64,000 nt of DNA from Thuidium tamariscinum (taxonomy: Eukaryota > Streptophyta > Bryopsida > Hypnales > Thuidiaceae), in the NCBI GenBank assembly GCA_947034885.2, contig OZ019759.1:9426501-9490500 (forward strand), in the 5' to 3' direction. The notes below the pieces were generated by a model. It was not told where the DNA came from. It saw only the letters and a list, made by a program, of their open reading frames with translations, and ran no database searches. Position 1 is the stretch's first letter, and each line of letters opens with the position of its first letter. Of the stretch, positions 11,372 through 23,385 are shown piece after piece. Made by a program: the position numbers and the translations under genes.

Positions 11372-14300
11372 GTTCTACGAAAAGTGCGTTCTGTCAGGAC
11401 TACCAAGGTTCATGTAGACATCATTACGTTTCGTGCACTACATTCGGCACATGGTTCTAGAATATGTTGAAATAAATTTCAGTACGTCATGTATTGTACA
11501 CGTAACAAAATGTTTTGTGATTACACATGCTAAAAGAGAGAAACACCCATTTCCGTTGCTGTACCTATTCCAGGACCCTAGAGTGTCACAAAATCTGTCC
11601 ACAAGTGTTCATTCCAGTGTTTGACACATGTTTAACTCTAATTTGCTGACGCTGTTGTAAGACACATGTATAATTCTCATTCATGGACAACTCATTTCTA
11701 CCGAGTTCTTTTTAGGGTACACCTATAGGACAGTTTCAATGGTCTAGGGAGGCAACTGTTTGAAATTCTGTAGAAATTACACAATGATTCAAAGAACTTT
11801 ATTTATTTTTTCATTATTTTCTCTCGCTAATACAAGGAGAATATGAGTTTTAGAAAAAGATGCCTCCAACCATGCTAAATTCTTTATTTGGATGGTTCTG
11901 AGTGTTTCGCACTATACCACTAATTCTTATCAACTAATCCCTTTGTTGAATTCGGGAGTACCACACCTCCTGTCCTTTAAAAAGGAACTTAAATGACATT
12001 GAAGGCTTCTGTATGGAGCTAATTCAGAAAGGGAGGCCTCACTAGAATGTACAGAATCGAAACATGGGATTTCCTCTTAGTCTTCCATTATGTTTGCACA
12101 GAATCCATGGAAGGTTGGCCGCCCTTTTCAAGTCAACAATGCTTTCACCTTCAGTATTTCATAACTAATTACAAGGACATTAGCAAAATATGAAACTACT
12201 TGGATTGTCAAAAAATTCCATTTTTCTTCCAAGCAAGATTATCTCGTAATATTTCCTGCACATTTCTCTAGTGGAAATGGAGTTCCAGTGGTTACATGCT
12301 TCATTATAGGACCCTTCAGCTTGCTAGTCATACTCCTAGCAGTTCATAGAAACTTTCAGTATGAACCAATTCCTTCTATGTATATTGAATATATAACTCA
12401 CATGCTCTCATTCAAACAACCACAGTCCATGTGTTTTTTTAGATTTCTGAATAGAAATTCCAAACACTAGCACTTCTAGTTTTGAACATGTTTTCAAAGA
12501 TGAAGGGAACACATAGATTCGTTGAACACGTTCTATCACCATGACATTAGTAAACCCGGATATAGCATATACAACTGACAGTCCCATTTCCACTGCCACC
12601 ATAGTCCACAGTATTCAACTATTCATTGATGCAACTATTCATACAATGACTTGCAAATCGGCAAAGCCTACAAAGCAAATCTAGAGGTCTACTTCCACTT
12701 GGTTTCCGTAAGCCTGGTCAGGGTCTCCAACACAGAATACTACACTATTGGCTATCACAGATACATGAAAATCAAAAGACCAAGGTTCACAGTGGGACGT
12801 TCTGTCCCTCATTCGAAGCTTCAGTATGGAAGCCTTCAGGAATTTCTGAACGAACTGAACTCAACAAATTCCTGAATTCCGAATTCTTTGTTGTACACCA
12901 ACCTCACAACTCAAGTGTTGTTCTATAGTAATCCACTATAGTTAAATGAATGAAACGCACCTAAGAAAGTAGCCACTAATCTACAGTAGAACAATGCAGT
13001 GAAGCTTCTTCAAGCAAACCTAAACGCTTGCACCGAAGGCAATCAGAGGCTGCAATATTCCAAGCATGCACTAACTCTAAATTTCCTCATACTCACTAAA
13101 CAATTGGCACGCATTCTAATTGCCAGTACTATGTGCAATAGGAACTCATCATTTCTTCACACAGTAAATTCTGCTTGGAAAGCATGTCCGTTTAGCACAA
13201 GTCTCGCCCAAAATGTGTTGTCACTATGATATAGCACAGTGAACTTAGTGAAGCATAGGGTTCTTCAATGAGATAGGAGTTCAACTAAACCACTACCCTC
13301 TTTGGCACACATAGGCTGCCAAGGACTTAGACAATATGACTAATTCATGTTATTGTTGTTCATTACGGATTGAACTATAGGGGTTCAAGTCCGAATGTAC
13401 TGAACATGCTCGTCATCCATAAGAATCACCGACACAAACACAAAGTTCTTAGATTTGTGAAACACGACTGACAGCTATGGAAGAGTACGAGTTATAGAGG
13501 AAGTCCACAAAGGGCGAAACTGCACTTACCGAGATCTGATTTCTAGATTTTGTTGCTGCAGTATTCACAAGTATTCCAATTCAACAGGAACCGGATTCGC
13601 TGTGAGGCAAATAGTATAACCGACGTCCACTACCAAAGTCACTGGACACTATGAAGGTCGTCATCAATGGAATGACCTTTGAGACCTAGTGCTCTGCAAA
13701 ATCTGCAGTCAGTTTCACATGGTATTTTATTTCAATACTCCAAGTGTATTGTGCTCCTGTGTTGCTTGTGAACAGGCCTGCAATTGCTAGAAAATATGCC
13801 ATAGTAGAAATTGCGGCAAATGTTCTATGCAAAACAGACTTCTCTACCAAATTAGAAGAACTTAGGAAGGTTGCACTATGTTTTGCTACTGCATTTCAAT
13901 TTGAAGAAAGAAAGACCACGGCCCTTGAAGACACTATGTTAGCTTCAGTGAACAATGCAGGTCTACGTTCCGTGATAATGAATTCATTCCAAGAGCAGTC
14001 TGCCTTATAGATTAATTGACATTCTACTATTTCCACTACCAACAAGAGTTTCGGCCAGTTTTCTAGGAAGAATCTGCGCTACATGATACGACAAAGAAGA
14101 AGAATGTGCCACTCCTGCACAGAGGACAACATGTCAGCGTATTCAACGCATACCTCAACGAAAAATAAGCTCAAGAGGTTGGTCAGTGCACGTCAAATAT
14201 ATCACGTATTGGACAAATGGTACTGACGTCTAAAGATTTCACCCATTCTATACACATTCGGACTATCATAGCATGCGTGATCTTCGTATCAAAATTGCTT

Positions 14301-17300
14301 CACGAAAACAACATGAAGTTGAGTGTTTGAAATTGAAGTCGACGGAACCACCTATTAAAACCTATACTGTCACAGAAGTAAGGAGACACTCCTGCTACAC
14401 ACACTCCAGCTTTCAGAAGCGTGGAGTATATGCATATCAGACTCGCCTTAGCTTGCCACAGAATCAGCTACTTTTATAATTGCATACCGATATATAGTAG
14501 CCTTCACATTATCCCCTACTGCACTTCCCAAATGTCATCTTCTTCCTAACTCCAATACAGTCACTTTTGTCGATCGATTTTCATGTGAAATTCAGAACTT
14601 CTTTCATACATACCTCTAACACTCTCATCATACAGGGGTTCTGAAGTGTAGAACGTGGCAACCTCAGTAGTTAGAACCTACAACTGAATTTCGGACTGCC
14701 ATCACGCAATGTCATGGAAGAACATGTCCGAGGTTCCACTCCTTAGTCGGGACTATCTTTACATTGTGACAGCAATTACTGTAGAAAGGTAGAACTGTGT
14801 TCATCGTGGTAGGGTGCCATGACTTCTATTAGTGCGAAGCATGTACACATACATGAAGGACAAGCCGTAAGTAGTACTAAATAGCATGTCATAGGTCTAT
14901 TTACCCGAGGATTATGCCATCCACCTTAGTTTCTACGTAAGTGGCAAAGCTGGATAGTTGTAAGAGGAACTCGTTGCTGATGACTGTAAATCAATGTCAG
15001 TAGGATACATTGCGCCAAAGGTTTGCAGATATAGCCAGTTGTCATATTCTTCTTCCTAATTGTCGAAGGGAAAGACGTTATGGTAAAACCATGACATGCA
15101 ATATACATGGTTGTAGTAAACATCTGTGACAGAGTTGGGCGTGAAGTCTTGAGACCATACAAACCCTAACTTGTACCAAGACATGTGTTCCACATAATGA
15201 GAGAGTAGGCTTTGCAAGTACCGTTCATGCGCAGCCTCAAAAGTGTCGAAGTCACAGAGCGCCATCTAGTTGACCTCGTCCTCAGCTTTTTGGCTTTGCG
15301 CATCCCAATTTGATGAAGAATCCATTACGTTTTCTTGCAGGCGCACTGCGAGAGTGTGCAACTCTCGAAGTTTTGGTAAAATGGAATGCAACCTTCAACA
15401 CTTCTACAATACACGAGTACAAAAGAAGTACCACCGTCTCTACAATCACAAGACAGGGTGCAAGTATGGGTCAATCAATTGTGCATCTATACAGGAGAAG
15501 CAAGTTTATATAACGCAAGAGAGACACAGACGTTATCCGACAGCAGAAGGGGCTATCCGAATGCCGCAAATGTGGAGCTTCCCAAAAATGACTCTTCCTT
15601 GCAAATGTGCAGTTTCCGCTTAAGTGAATGGAATTAGGGTTTGAGTTAGCACTCACCAGTGTAATCCTACTTGTGAAGAGGTCAACATTGCCAACGGCAC
15701 TCTCAGAGTGGCAGCCCACTTTCACTAGCACAAGACGAAACACTGAGTATCGGAGTGCAAAGAAGCAGTCAAAAATGAATGCACATGCTACATTGTGCCC
15801 TTTGAAAACGTCTGAAACAAATAGAGTTTGCCTAAATTCAAACATCTGTGGAGCATAAGCACATGCGCCTACTGACTTTGGGTTGATGAGAGCAGGGAGA
15901 TATGGAACAGAGGAAGTTGTCCTGCACTGACCGAGACGTCCTATGGAGCAGGCAACGATAATGAAGTGGGCAATCCGTGTCAGTGACTACTCTGATGTAA
16001 GTTGTTGTCCACGTGTCAGACGGTGGAGGGAACAATGGCTTTTTGAAAATCTCAGTGAAGCGTGAATGAAATTCTTTTGCAAACCCTAACTCTCGCGAGT
16101 GTTTGGTTGTCGCTGCATTTGAAGTACTGCAATATGGTACATCAAGCAAGATTGCAATTAGCGGCTTCAGAACTGCAGCTCACCGATAGTCGCGAAAGAC
16201 CTTCTTCCGCTAAATTTGCTGCGAATGAGACGGACGTGCATATCTTTCGCAACTTTTTGTCCTTGGCGGCAAAGGAAGTGCACTTGACCCCTCCAAAGAA
16301 GAAGCAGTGCAGCTCCAAATTTGCCGTCGCTCGATGTAGAATGCGATTGCGGTCCGCAAGAGATCAGTCGCTCAGTGAGAGTGCAGTGGGGACTTCCAGG
16401 ACGCCCACAATCGTGGACTTGATTCCTACTGTACGTCGTCCATGTTTGGTACGTATTACGCCTTCAATGTCCTACAGTCTTTACCTTGTCCACGTTGCAG
16501 CTTTATCCACTAATTAGGTTTGCTGCATGCACATGCCAAGATACAGTTGAAGATGTTTTGCACTGATGCTGAACTTGTAGGGTTGGCAGCTTCTGAAACC
16601 TAATGCCGTCATGGCCATTGGCTTCCAATGACATAGGTCAGTTGCACGGTAATGCATGTTTGAGTCGCGGTTGTGCACCCACACGGCAGCTATTAGAGGA
16701 ACTTTTTCTGATCACAATTTCCTAGGCTTTCATTCCACTTGTCTGAATTGTTAGTTGTGACATCTCGTCAGACACGAAGCGTTTTCAAAGCAAACACTGA
16801 GTCCTGATTTCGAAGCATTCTAGAGTACGCAATTCTTGTGTTGTGCATTAAGTCCGTAGCATTGTTGTAGTTCCAATTTCTTCGAGCAAAGTGTCATACT
16901 TAGAAGTATACAATGGACTTCTTGTACTGTTGGTTGCTGTGAATTACTGCAGTGCACCCCAACGTACAATGAAGTAATGTTCTACAGACATTATGAGCAA
17001 TCTTTACATTGTGGAGATAGAAATTTCATTAGCAGTAGGAATAGAGTCTTACATGTCATGAACTTGATTTTCATTTTCTTTCAGTGCTAGTCGTTCTATT
17101 TTTTGGTAGGGCCTGAGAAATTCCCGATTCAGGAGTGCCTACAATAGTTGTATCTTAGTCTTCATGATTCACTGAATGGATTCCATTGTGGGCACTCTGT
17201 ACAGTATGGCTAAGTTGTAGCCAACGTTAGTGACATGAACTTCATGTGCTGTAAATTCTATGCAATTCATTTCATGAGTTTTAGTGCACAACATTTGTAG

Positions 17301-17395
17301 AAAAGACCTGACAAGTTGTACCTTCTCTTGTTTTGTAACAGGCAACGCAGAGAAAAGGAGAATTATTTGTCTTCTGGCCGAGACCGTGTTTCAAG
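11372..17395. other. CACTA interior between divergent genes, no recognised gene
   Basis: Six kilobases separate the start of the leftward TNP2 gene from the rightward TNPA-like gene. Only short frames of under 155 codons occur (for example 13,744-14,010 and 16,062-16,517), and none has a recognisable domain. Composition is even, and words such as GAACTTC and GTAGAAC recur, which is usual for the regulatory interior of large CACTA elements. Promoters for both genes are expected here but cannot be placed. Confidence 0.5.
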
Positions 17396-20245
17396 ATGAC
17401 GGGAAGTGCAGGGAAACAGCAGTGGCGTAGACTATCACCGTCAAGGAACGGTGGGACAGCGAACAGAGAAGCTCGGCTCTTGAGTCAGTTGTGCATGCGT
17501 GCTGAAACAGAGAGGCGAAGTAAGCAATATGAAGATCGCCCATCTACAGGTATAGTGGCAGCTACAGGCAAAGTGTAGGACCGATTTCTTCCTTTGAAGA
17601 AAAAGAAGGTTGCCTTGTCTGACCCTAGGGGTCGTGCACCGTCCTACAACGAGGAAGATTCAAGGTAAGCCTTCATGAACAAGAACAGTCAATGGCACTA
17701 CGGCAGTGCTTTGTGCTGTACATTTTGGTTGCGTTGCATGTTTTAGGTCGTGTTTAAAAAAATGTTTCCTGAGAGGGAGGACGTTTCTTATGACAAAGAA
17801 GTTTGATGTGTAACTCAATTAGGACACATAATGAGCATGGAAGTGTGGAGCAATTGCACAACGAAAAGTCTGTTTGAAGTGCAATGCTTTGTCTTCTTAT
17901 GAATGGTAATGGAAGGTTCTATTCAGTGAGAGCATGTTGCTTAGTGCTTGAGATTCAGAACTTGAGCGTGCAGTGTTGTATTAAGTGAAGTTTGGTTAAC
18001 GGCTTCCTATGCCCTTGTTGTTTTCTCTTGTCTCACTTGTTTGCAGGCCGTCTCCAGTGTTATTTAGTGTTCCAAGGTCGATTTTAGTATTGAATTTCAT
18101 AGTACCTTATAGCTGAGTATGATGTTGTCTCTGCAATAGCACTACTATGTTGTGCTCAGAGTAAACCCCGGACTATAGCAGCTTAGACTTTGAGAAGGAA
18201 GGCGTTGATTAGTGGAGCATGCAGTCCTTTAGTAAACGATCTTGCGAACGTGAAGCCCTGTCATGTTGACTGTCCATATAGCCGTCTTGCTACAAGAGAG
18301 GTTGTTAGCCAAGAGGGACTTGTTCTGTCGTTGTGAGAAAAGAGCATGCCCTGACCATGTCCTGTTTGGGACTTGAATCTTTTTTTGGCAATTCTGACGA
18401 TGGCACAGATGGAGAGGACGACGTTTTGGAAGACGTTTCTGCAGACAATGGCAGTGGGTCGGACCATGCACACTGAGTTCGAGAAGCTCGATCTAGAGCT
18501 ATCAAGAAGCCGGTGACATTAGACGTGAACGGCTTACCGTGGGGAAGCATGAACGAGTGTTTGGTAGATGACATCAAGAAGTATGCAAAAGCTTGGATCC
18601 AAGCGCAAACTGGGAGTCTCAGCCGACTGTGCTGAGATCGCAACTCTTCAAGCGGCTTTATAAAGGTATATAGAATCTGCCCAAGAAATTCAACGACCCT
18701 TTCATTTTGTTACTGTTGAATTTGTATGCAACATTGCAGAATAACAAACATGAACTCGTTTATCTATTTGGTTGGACTTTTAAGACTAAGTTTTATATAG
18801 TTTTGCTACTTCTCTCAGATGCTTGCATTGCTATTTGTAATCTTGTATGTTATGAGGTAGTGCTACTCTGCTTCTAACAAAGCATGAACCTGAGCTGGAC
18901 GTATATAATTTGATATTCTACATGTACATTGGGACAGTTGGGTCATCGGTAGTAACGGAGGCCGCTCCTGACATTCATGTGTTTTGTTTGTTTTTGTGCA
19001 TGTAGATTGGGACATGTTGGGCCAATGTTACAAGCTCATCGAGAAGTGGATGAAGCCCATCATCACCAAAGTTCTTATCACAACACGTTGGAGATTAAAT
19101 ACCTTGATAGACGGTGCTAGTCCTAAACCAACAAATGTCACTCAAGAGCAGTGGAATATTCTCGTCAGAAGACGTAACACTGAGGACTCCCAAGTAATGT
19201 CAGAGCACATGCGTTCAATCTCACAGGGGAAGGGATCCAAGGTCGCTTAGTTGAAAGCCATTGAGCGTGAAGCTATAGTGAAGTTGGTAAAAATCTCAGT
19301 GACTCATCATCCACATCGAGTTTAATGTGAGTCGTTGCTATGTAACTGTAACGACAATGTCATCGACAAGCTACAATGGCATTATTTTCTTCACAGTTCC
19401 CTTGGCACAAAGTTGTGAGTAACCTGTAGGCATGGTCAGTCCTATTTACTTTATGAATTAGGGAGTTTACAGGCATTGTACAAGGAAGTCTGCTTAGCTG
19501 TTCTGTTTATCCATGAAACACATTGATGCATTGTTTTGGATTGCGTGGATGCTTCTTTCACTTTCTATAGACTTTACTACACAGCCGCAAGCCATATCAA
19601 ACCGAAATCACAGATGAAGTGGCCAGAGAGTACACTCGACAACAACTTGAAAAAAGAAAATCATGTCTTCAGAAGGGCGCTGATATGGATGACGTCCGCA
19701 GTCGTGTCGTGGAGATGGAGGATAATGTCTCACGACTTGAAGAAAGAGTAGGTGATTTGCAAAAGCGAATGGAGGATATGCTCAAGGCATTCATGACGTC
19801 CCTTAGTAGTAGTCCTCTGATAATTCTGGACAAGAGCACTCCCGCACCACATGTTGCGGAGCTTTCAAATCAGGCAGATGTAGTTCACGGCCGTACCAGG
19901 TCATCCGTGCCAGCCACGGCTGAATTTGCAGAACACTGTGTAGGTGAAAGTTTGTCCCCAACCGGACTGCAAGTCCATGACACTGATGGCCCAAGCCGCA
20001 AAGAAGTGCCGACGTCAGATGGATAGGTTGAGGACTTCCTCAAAGGCTTGTTACAAGAGCAAGACGACGTTTTGGGTTTACCAGAGGGTGTGAAATCTGT
20101 GGACACTATCTTAGTAAGCAGGCGCAGCGACGACATGCACACCATGGGTGCCACCAATGTCATTTCGGGACATCAGGCACGTGAATCAGAGGCCCCGAAG
20201 GTAAGGAAATGCTACCAAAATCATAGCAAGGATATGGTAGTGTAA
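17396..20245 (+). pseudogene. TNPA-like CACTA second gene (Transposase_24 / Ptta-En/Spm type), decayed
   Basis: Exon-like blocks run rightward. 17,396-17,664 starts MTGSAGKQQWRR and ends at a donor (AG|GTAAGC). 18,365-18,660 includes PVTLDVNGLPWGSMNE, typical of the region before Transposase_24. 19,005-19,250 begins after a GTAG acceptor with DWDMLGQCYKLIEKW and holds TNVTQEQWNILVRRRN with SEHMRSISQGKGSKVA, the Transposase_24 core. 19,600-20,245 is a coiled coil (VRSRVVEMEDNVSRLEERV). In-frame stops lie at 17,576, about 18,473, 19,248 and 20,024, and a frame change near 18,610. TNPA-type proteins bind the subterminal repeats of CACTA elements. Orientation is opposite to the TNP2 remnant. Confidence 0.65.
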
Positions 20246-22813
20246 GTGTTGGCGTGTGATACGCATGTATTCCATTTACAAAGTGTGGAATGGAGGTCTT
20301 GAAGCTACTAACTCTGTAGTAAAATCCAGTCACATAATGAAGGATCACCAGCTTTGACAGAGTGCATGTACCGAAGCTGCATTATTGTGCTCAGAGTTTC
20401 AATTGATGCGAGCAAGATGAAGTCAAAGTGAGTGTTCATTTATTATTGTCATATGTGGCAGGAGGATGCAACAGTGGAGTCTACTTCATGTCTGAGGCAA
20501 AGTGCGGTGGTCGTGCAACCAACAAAGGCGGTATGTCATAGTGGACCATCGAAAGGAACCACCAAAGGAGTACCTGGAAACGCATCAGTGCCTCCGAAGT
20601 CAGCATCAGTAGCAACCAAGGTATATTCAAATCAACGCAAGTGAAACAGTGAAGCCATTTTGTTTGTCGGAGTACGGTTTCAGAGAACCAGATTTTGTGT
20701 TATCAGAATATCAGGGAGAAGAATTGTTCTTTTATGGAGTACATGTGTAAAGAAGAACTTGACAAAATTTACCAGCACTGAATGAGTGAACGTGCTCCAC
20801 TTGTAGGGAGGGAATGCAAAGAAGAAGTGAAGCTTTTAGTCTTCATCCAAGCGCTTCGAGAAGGGAAGGTGAGCTTCTATTTAGTAGTGTTTCGAAAAGG
20901 CTTCTCAGAGGCATGACTTCACGTAAGGTTTCTTGTGCATCATCCTCATGTGAACTAAAAATTTCCATATTGCCATGAAGCAGGAATCATCTGTCCTTCT
21001 GAGGGACCTTGTATTCAGAAGCAGACTGGAGTAATGAAAGCGTGCATACAGAGCGCATAATAGTATAGCAGGCTAGTAGATTAAAGTAGGCCCGCAACTA
21101 GGGCGTGCATGGCGGATTGGCAACATGATGGAGGTCATAGTGTATGGGAAGTGCTGAACGTGCCTAAACCTCAGTAGTTGTGGTGACAGCACTTCATAGT
21201 GTGTAAATAGCCTAAAGTCTTGTATAGTTATGAGTTGGAGCGCTGGTTACAACACCAGACATTTCTCTTTTTCAAATGACTAGGAATAGGAAGCGGTAAA
21301 GTATAGTGGCTTTATAGTGTGATTTAGAAAAAAAAACGCACAATCAAATCGTCTCTGATCATTTTGTGGATGAAAAAATTTATGAATAGAATTGGGACCG
21401 TCTTGTGCAAAACATGTATCCAAATGCAACTGCGAGGAAAAAGTGGAGGTCATACAAAACAGTATTCTTGAATTCGAATTCAATGTGCGCTGTTGTCACA
21501 CACATTTCTGAAGTCGTTGTATGACATTGTGATATTCGTCGAAGCAAACAAGGCTGCCATTAATTTCCACTCTCTGTTATTGTCTACAGATGTGAATGAT
21601 TCCATGCTACATTGAACATGGTCATATTGTGAACATGACGTCAGGAACACAGCCAGTTAGTCCTGCTAACGTTTAGAAATTGTTTGTTGTAGGTGGCTTG
21701 ACAACGTCTTGTTCGCCAAAAAAATGTGTGCAACATAGGATTCGTTGTTTAAAAGCAGACGTCAACTGCTGAAGGGAAAAGTGCCAGCACACAGCGCTAG
21801 CACATTCTTGACATCACTAACGTCCATGAGCGGTGTGGAAGGACCTCTACGACCGTGTTCAAAACATTTATGCATCGTTTGTGAAAATGAAGTTTCAACT
21901 ACAAGTCTCTATACTAAGAAACATTGACTTGAGAGCACGCCGTGTTGTTGTTGACAACTCCGTAAGCGTCCCCAACATGTATAGTGCAACTAGCACTATC
22001 GAACCATTACGTGCGGTCGACTGTTGAAGCCCCGACCTCAGCATATTCGAAGTATAGGACGAACTAGGCATGGACCTAAGATTGATTGTTCTACACGTCC
22101 ACGGATACATATAAGTGAACTTTTTGTTTTAGAAGTGTCCATTTACAAGCACAAGAGTGAGTACAATTGTTATAACGCGTGACAGTAGTTTGTTTCCAAT
22201 AGCATGCAGCCCATGTCAGTGAAAAACTTCATGGCAACTAGTTGAATGAAAGAAGGTTTGCATGTTGTTCGAAAGACCACAGAGAAGTTGGAGCCTTTGT
22301 TATGGAGAATGGTAGATTTTCATAAAAACAGTGATGCCAACGGGGAGCATAACCAAAATGACGGACTCTTCAATAGTTTTGCGAACTGAAATTGCCAGAA
22401 AAGGCTTTTCTTGACGGACTCTCCCAATGTCACGCGAGGCAGATGTATGAAGTACAGCTTTACCAGAAGTGCCAATCGCTAGAAGCCACATGTCACATTA
22501 TGTTTTGTCAAATGGAAATATTAAAATAAGAAGTGGGGGCACAATAAGAAAAGAAAAAAAAAGACTGAACAGCCTGGCTGCGCCACGTGGCTTAGAAGGG
22601 TCAGCTTCCGAACACCCAAAGAACAGGACGTTCCTGCAAGTGTTCTCATAGAAACGGCTGTAGCACGACGTGTTTCGGTGAAAGAAGGTGTGTTTTTCTC
22701 ATGTTCATCCAAAGGGATTTTGGGTGACATCATTGTCCACATGCATCCATGTTTTTCTGAATGCACCATACTGTTTCTTCACTTGTCATTCACAACGAAG
22801 GATTCTTATAGTG
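20246..22813. other. CACTA right-hand non-coding portion
   Basis: No reading frame with a recognisable domain. A short exon-like piece (about 20,465-20,640, STSCLRQSAVVVQPTKAV) may continue the TNPA-like gene. The segment ends in the inverted CACTATAAGAATCC terminus at 22,813. Confidence 0.4.
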
Positions 22814-23375
22814 TTCACAAATTCTAATTTCTTTTTAAGATTCATGATTTCCAATTCGTACTATAGTGAAAATGAGTTGTTTGAAGAAAGAACTGCCTTT
22901 GAATATGCGAACATTTTATAACCCTAAATCCTTCAACTACGTTCCCCGTACTTCCTAAATCCTTCAAGTACATTCCACATATCTACAAAACCCTTCAATC
23001 ATGTTTCCCGAACCTACAAGCTCCGATATTCCAAAGCTACACAAGCGGCGCATTGCTCCCGAGCTTGCCAACCGATCCTAAACTTGGGATCTAAAGCAGT
23101 AGGTTCGGCATACACGAACTTGCCTGCGAACCTCGGTAGTTAGGGTTGGGGGTCATTTCTCCTCGACATGCGGGGAGACTTCACTTGCGCGTTGCATCGG
23201 AGGTTAATTGGGTTGCGTTGTTTTTCGTTTTTTGTCGTCGCTTCTTCTTGTGTGTGTTCTTTGTGAGGTTTAGTGTTCTTCGTCATGTTGTGTGTTCTTT
23301 GTTGTTTCTTGTCGTGTGTTTGTATTTTGCTCGGAGTGTATTGTGTGCATTTGTGTCAAGGCAGTTGTGATTGTA
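22814..23375. other. Sequence between the CACTA end and the giant MULE
   Basis: Imperfect repeats of CTTCAA(C/G)TACNTTCC occur at 22,930-23,010. A T/G-rich stretch follows (about 23,210-23,350). No convincing coding frame is present. This is the DNA into which the MULE inserted. Confidence 0.4.
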
Positions 23376-23384
23376 ATTGCTTGC
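23376..23384. repeat. MULE target-site duplication ATTGCTTGC, left copy
   Basis: Nine bases directly before the left TIR are identical to 45,228-45,236. The next base differs (T here, G there), so the duplication is 9 bp, or 10 bp with one mismatch. Confidence 0.88.
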
Positions 23385-23385
23385 T

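Larger units (their letters stand above)
1810..22813 (-). mobile_element. Large CACTA (En/Spm) DNA transposon, decayed, with a nested Pack-CACTA
   Basis: The left end reads CACTATAAGAAACCTC from 1,810. The inverted counterpart ends at 22,813 and reads, from that end inward, CACTATAAGAATCCTT, which matches 14 of 16 bases. Inside lie a TNP2-type transposase remnant (minus strand) and a TNPA/Transposase_24-like remnant (plus strand), the two gene types of plant CACTA elements. Removing the nested element at 2,201-6,238 leaves about 17 kb. The 3-bp flanks (CCA and TTC) do not match, so the pairing of the two ends is uncertain: one end may belong to another copy, or the duplication has decayed. 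The coding remnants themselves are secure; the borders are tentative. Confidence 0.55.

Noticed and set aside
22850-22870. ACTATAGTG at about 22,860 as the CACTA right end
   Set aside because: Its inward sequence does not match the left end beyond a few bases, whereas the terminus ending at 22,813 matches 14 of 16.
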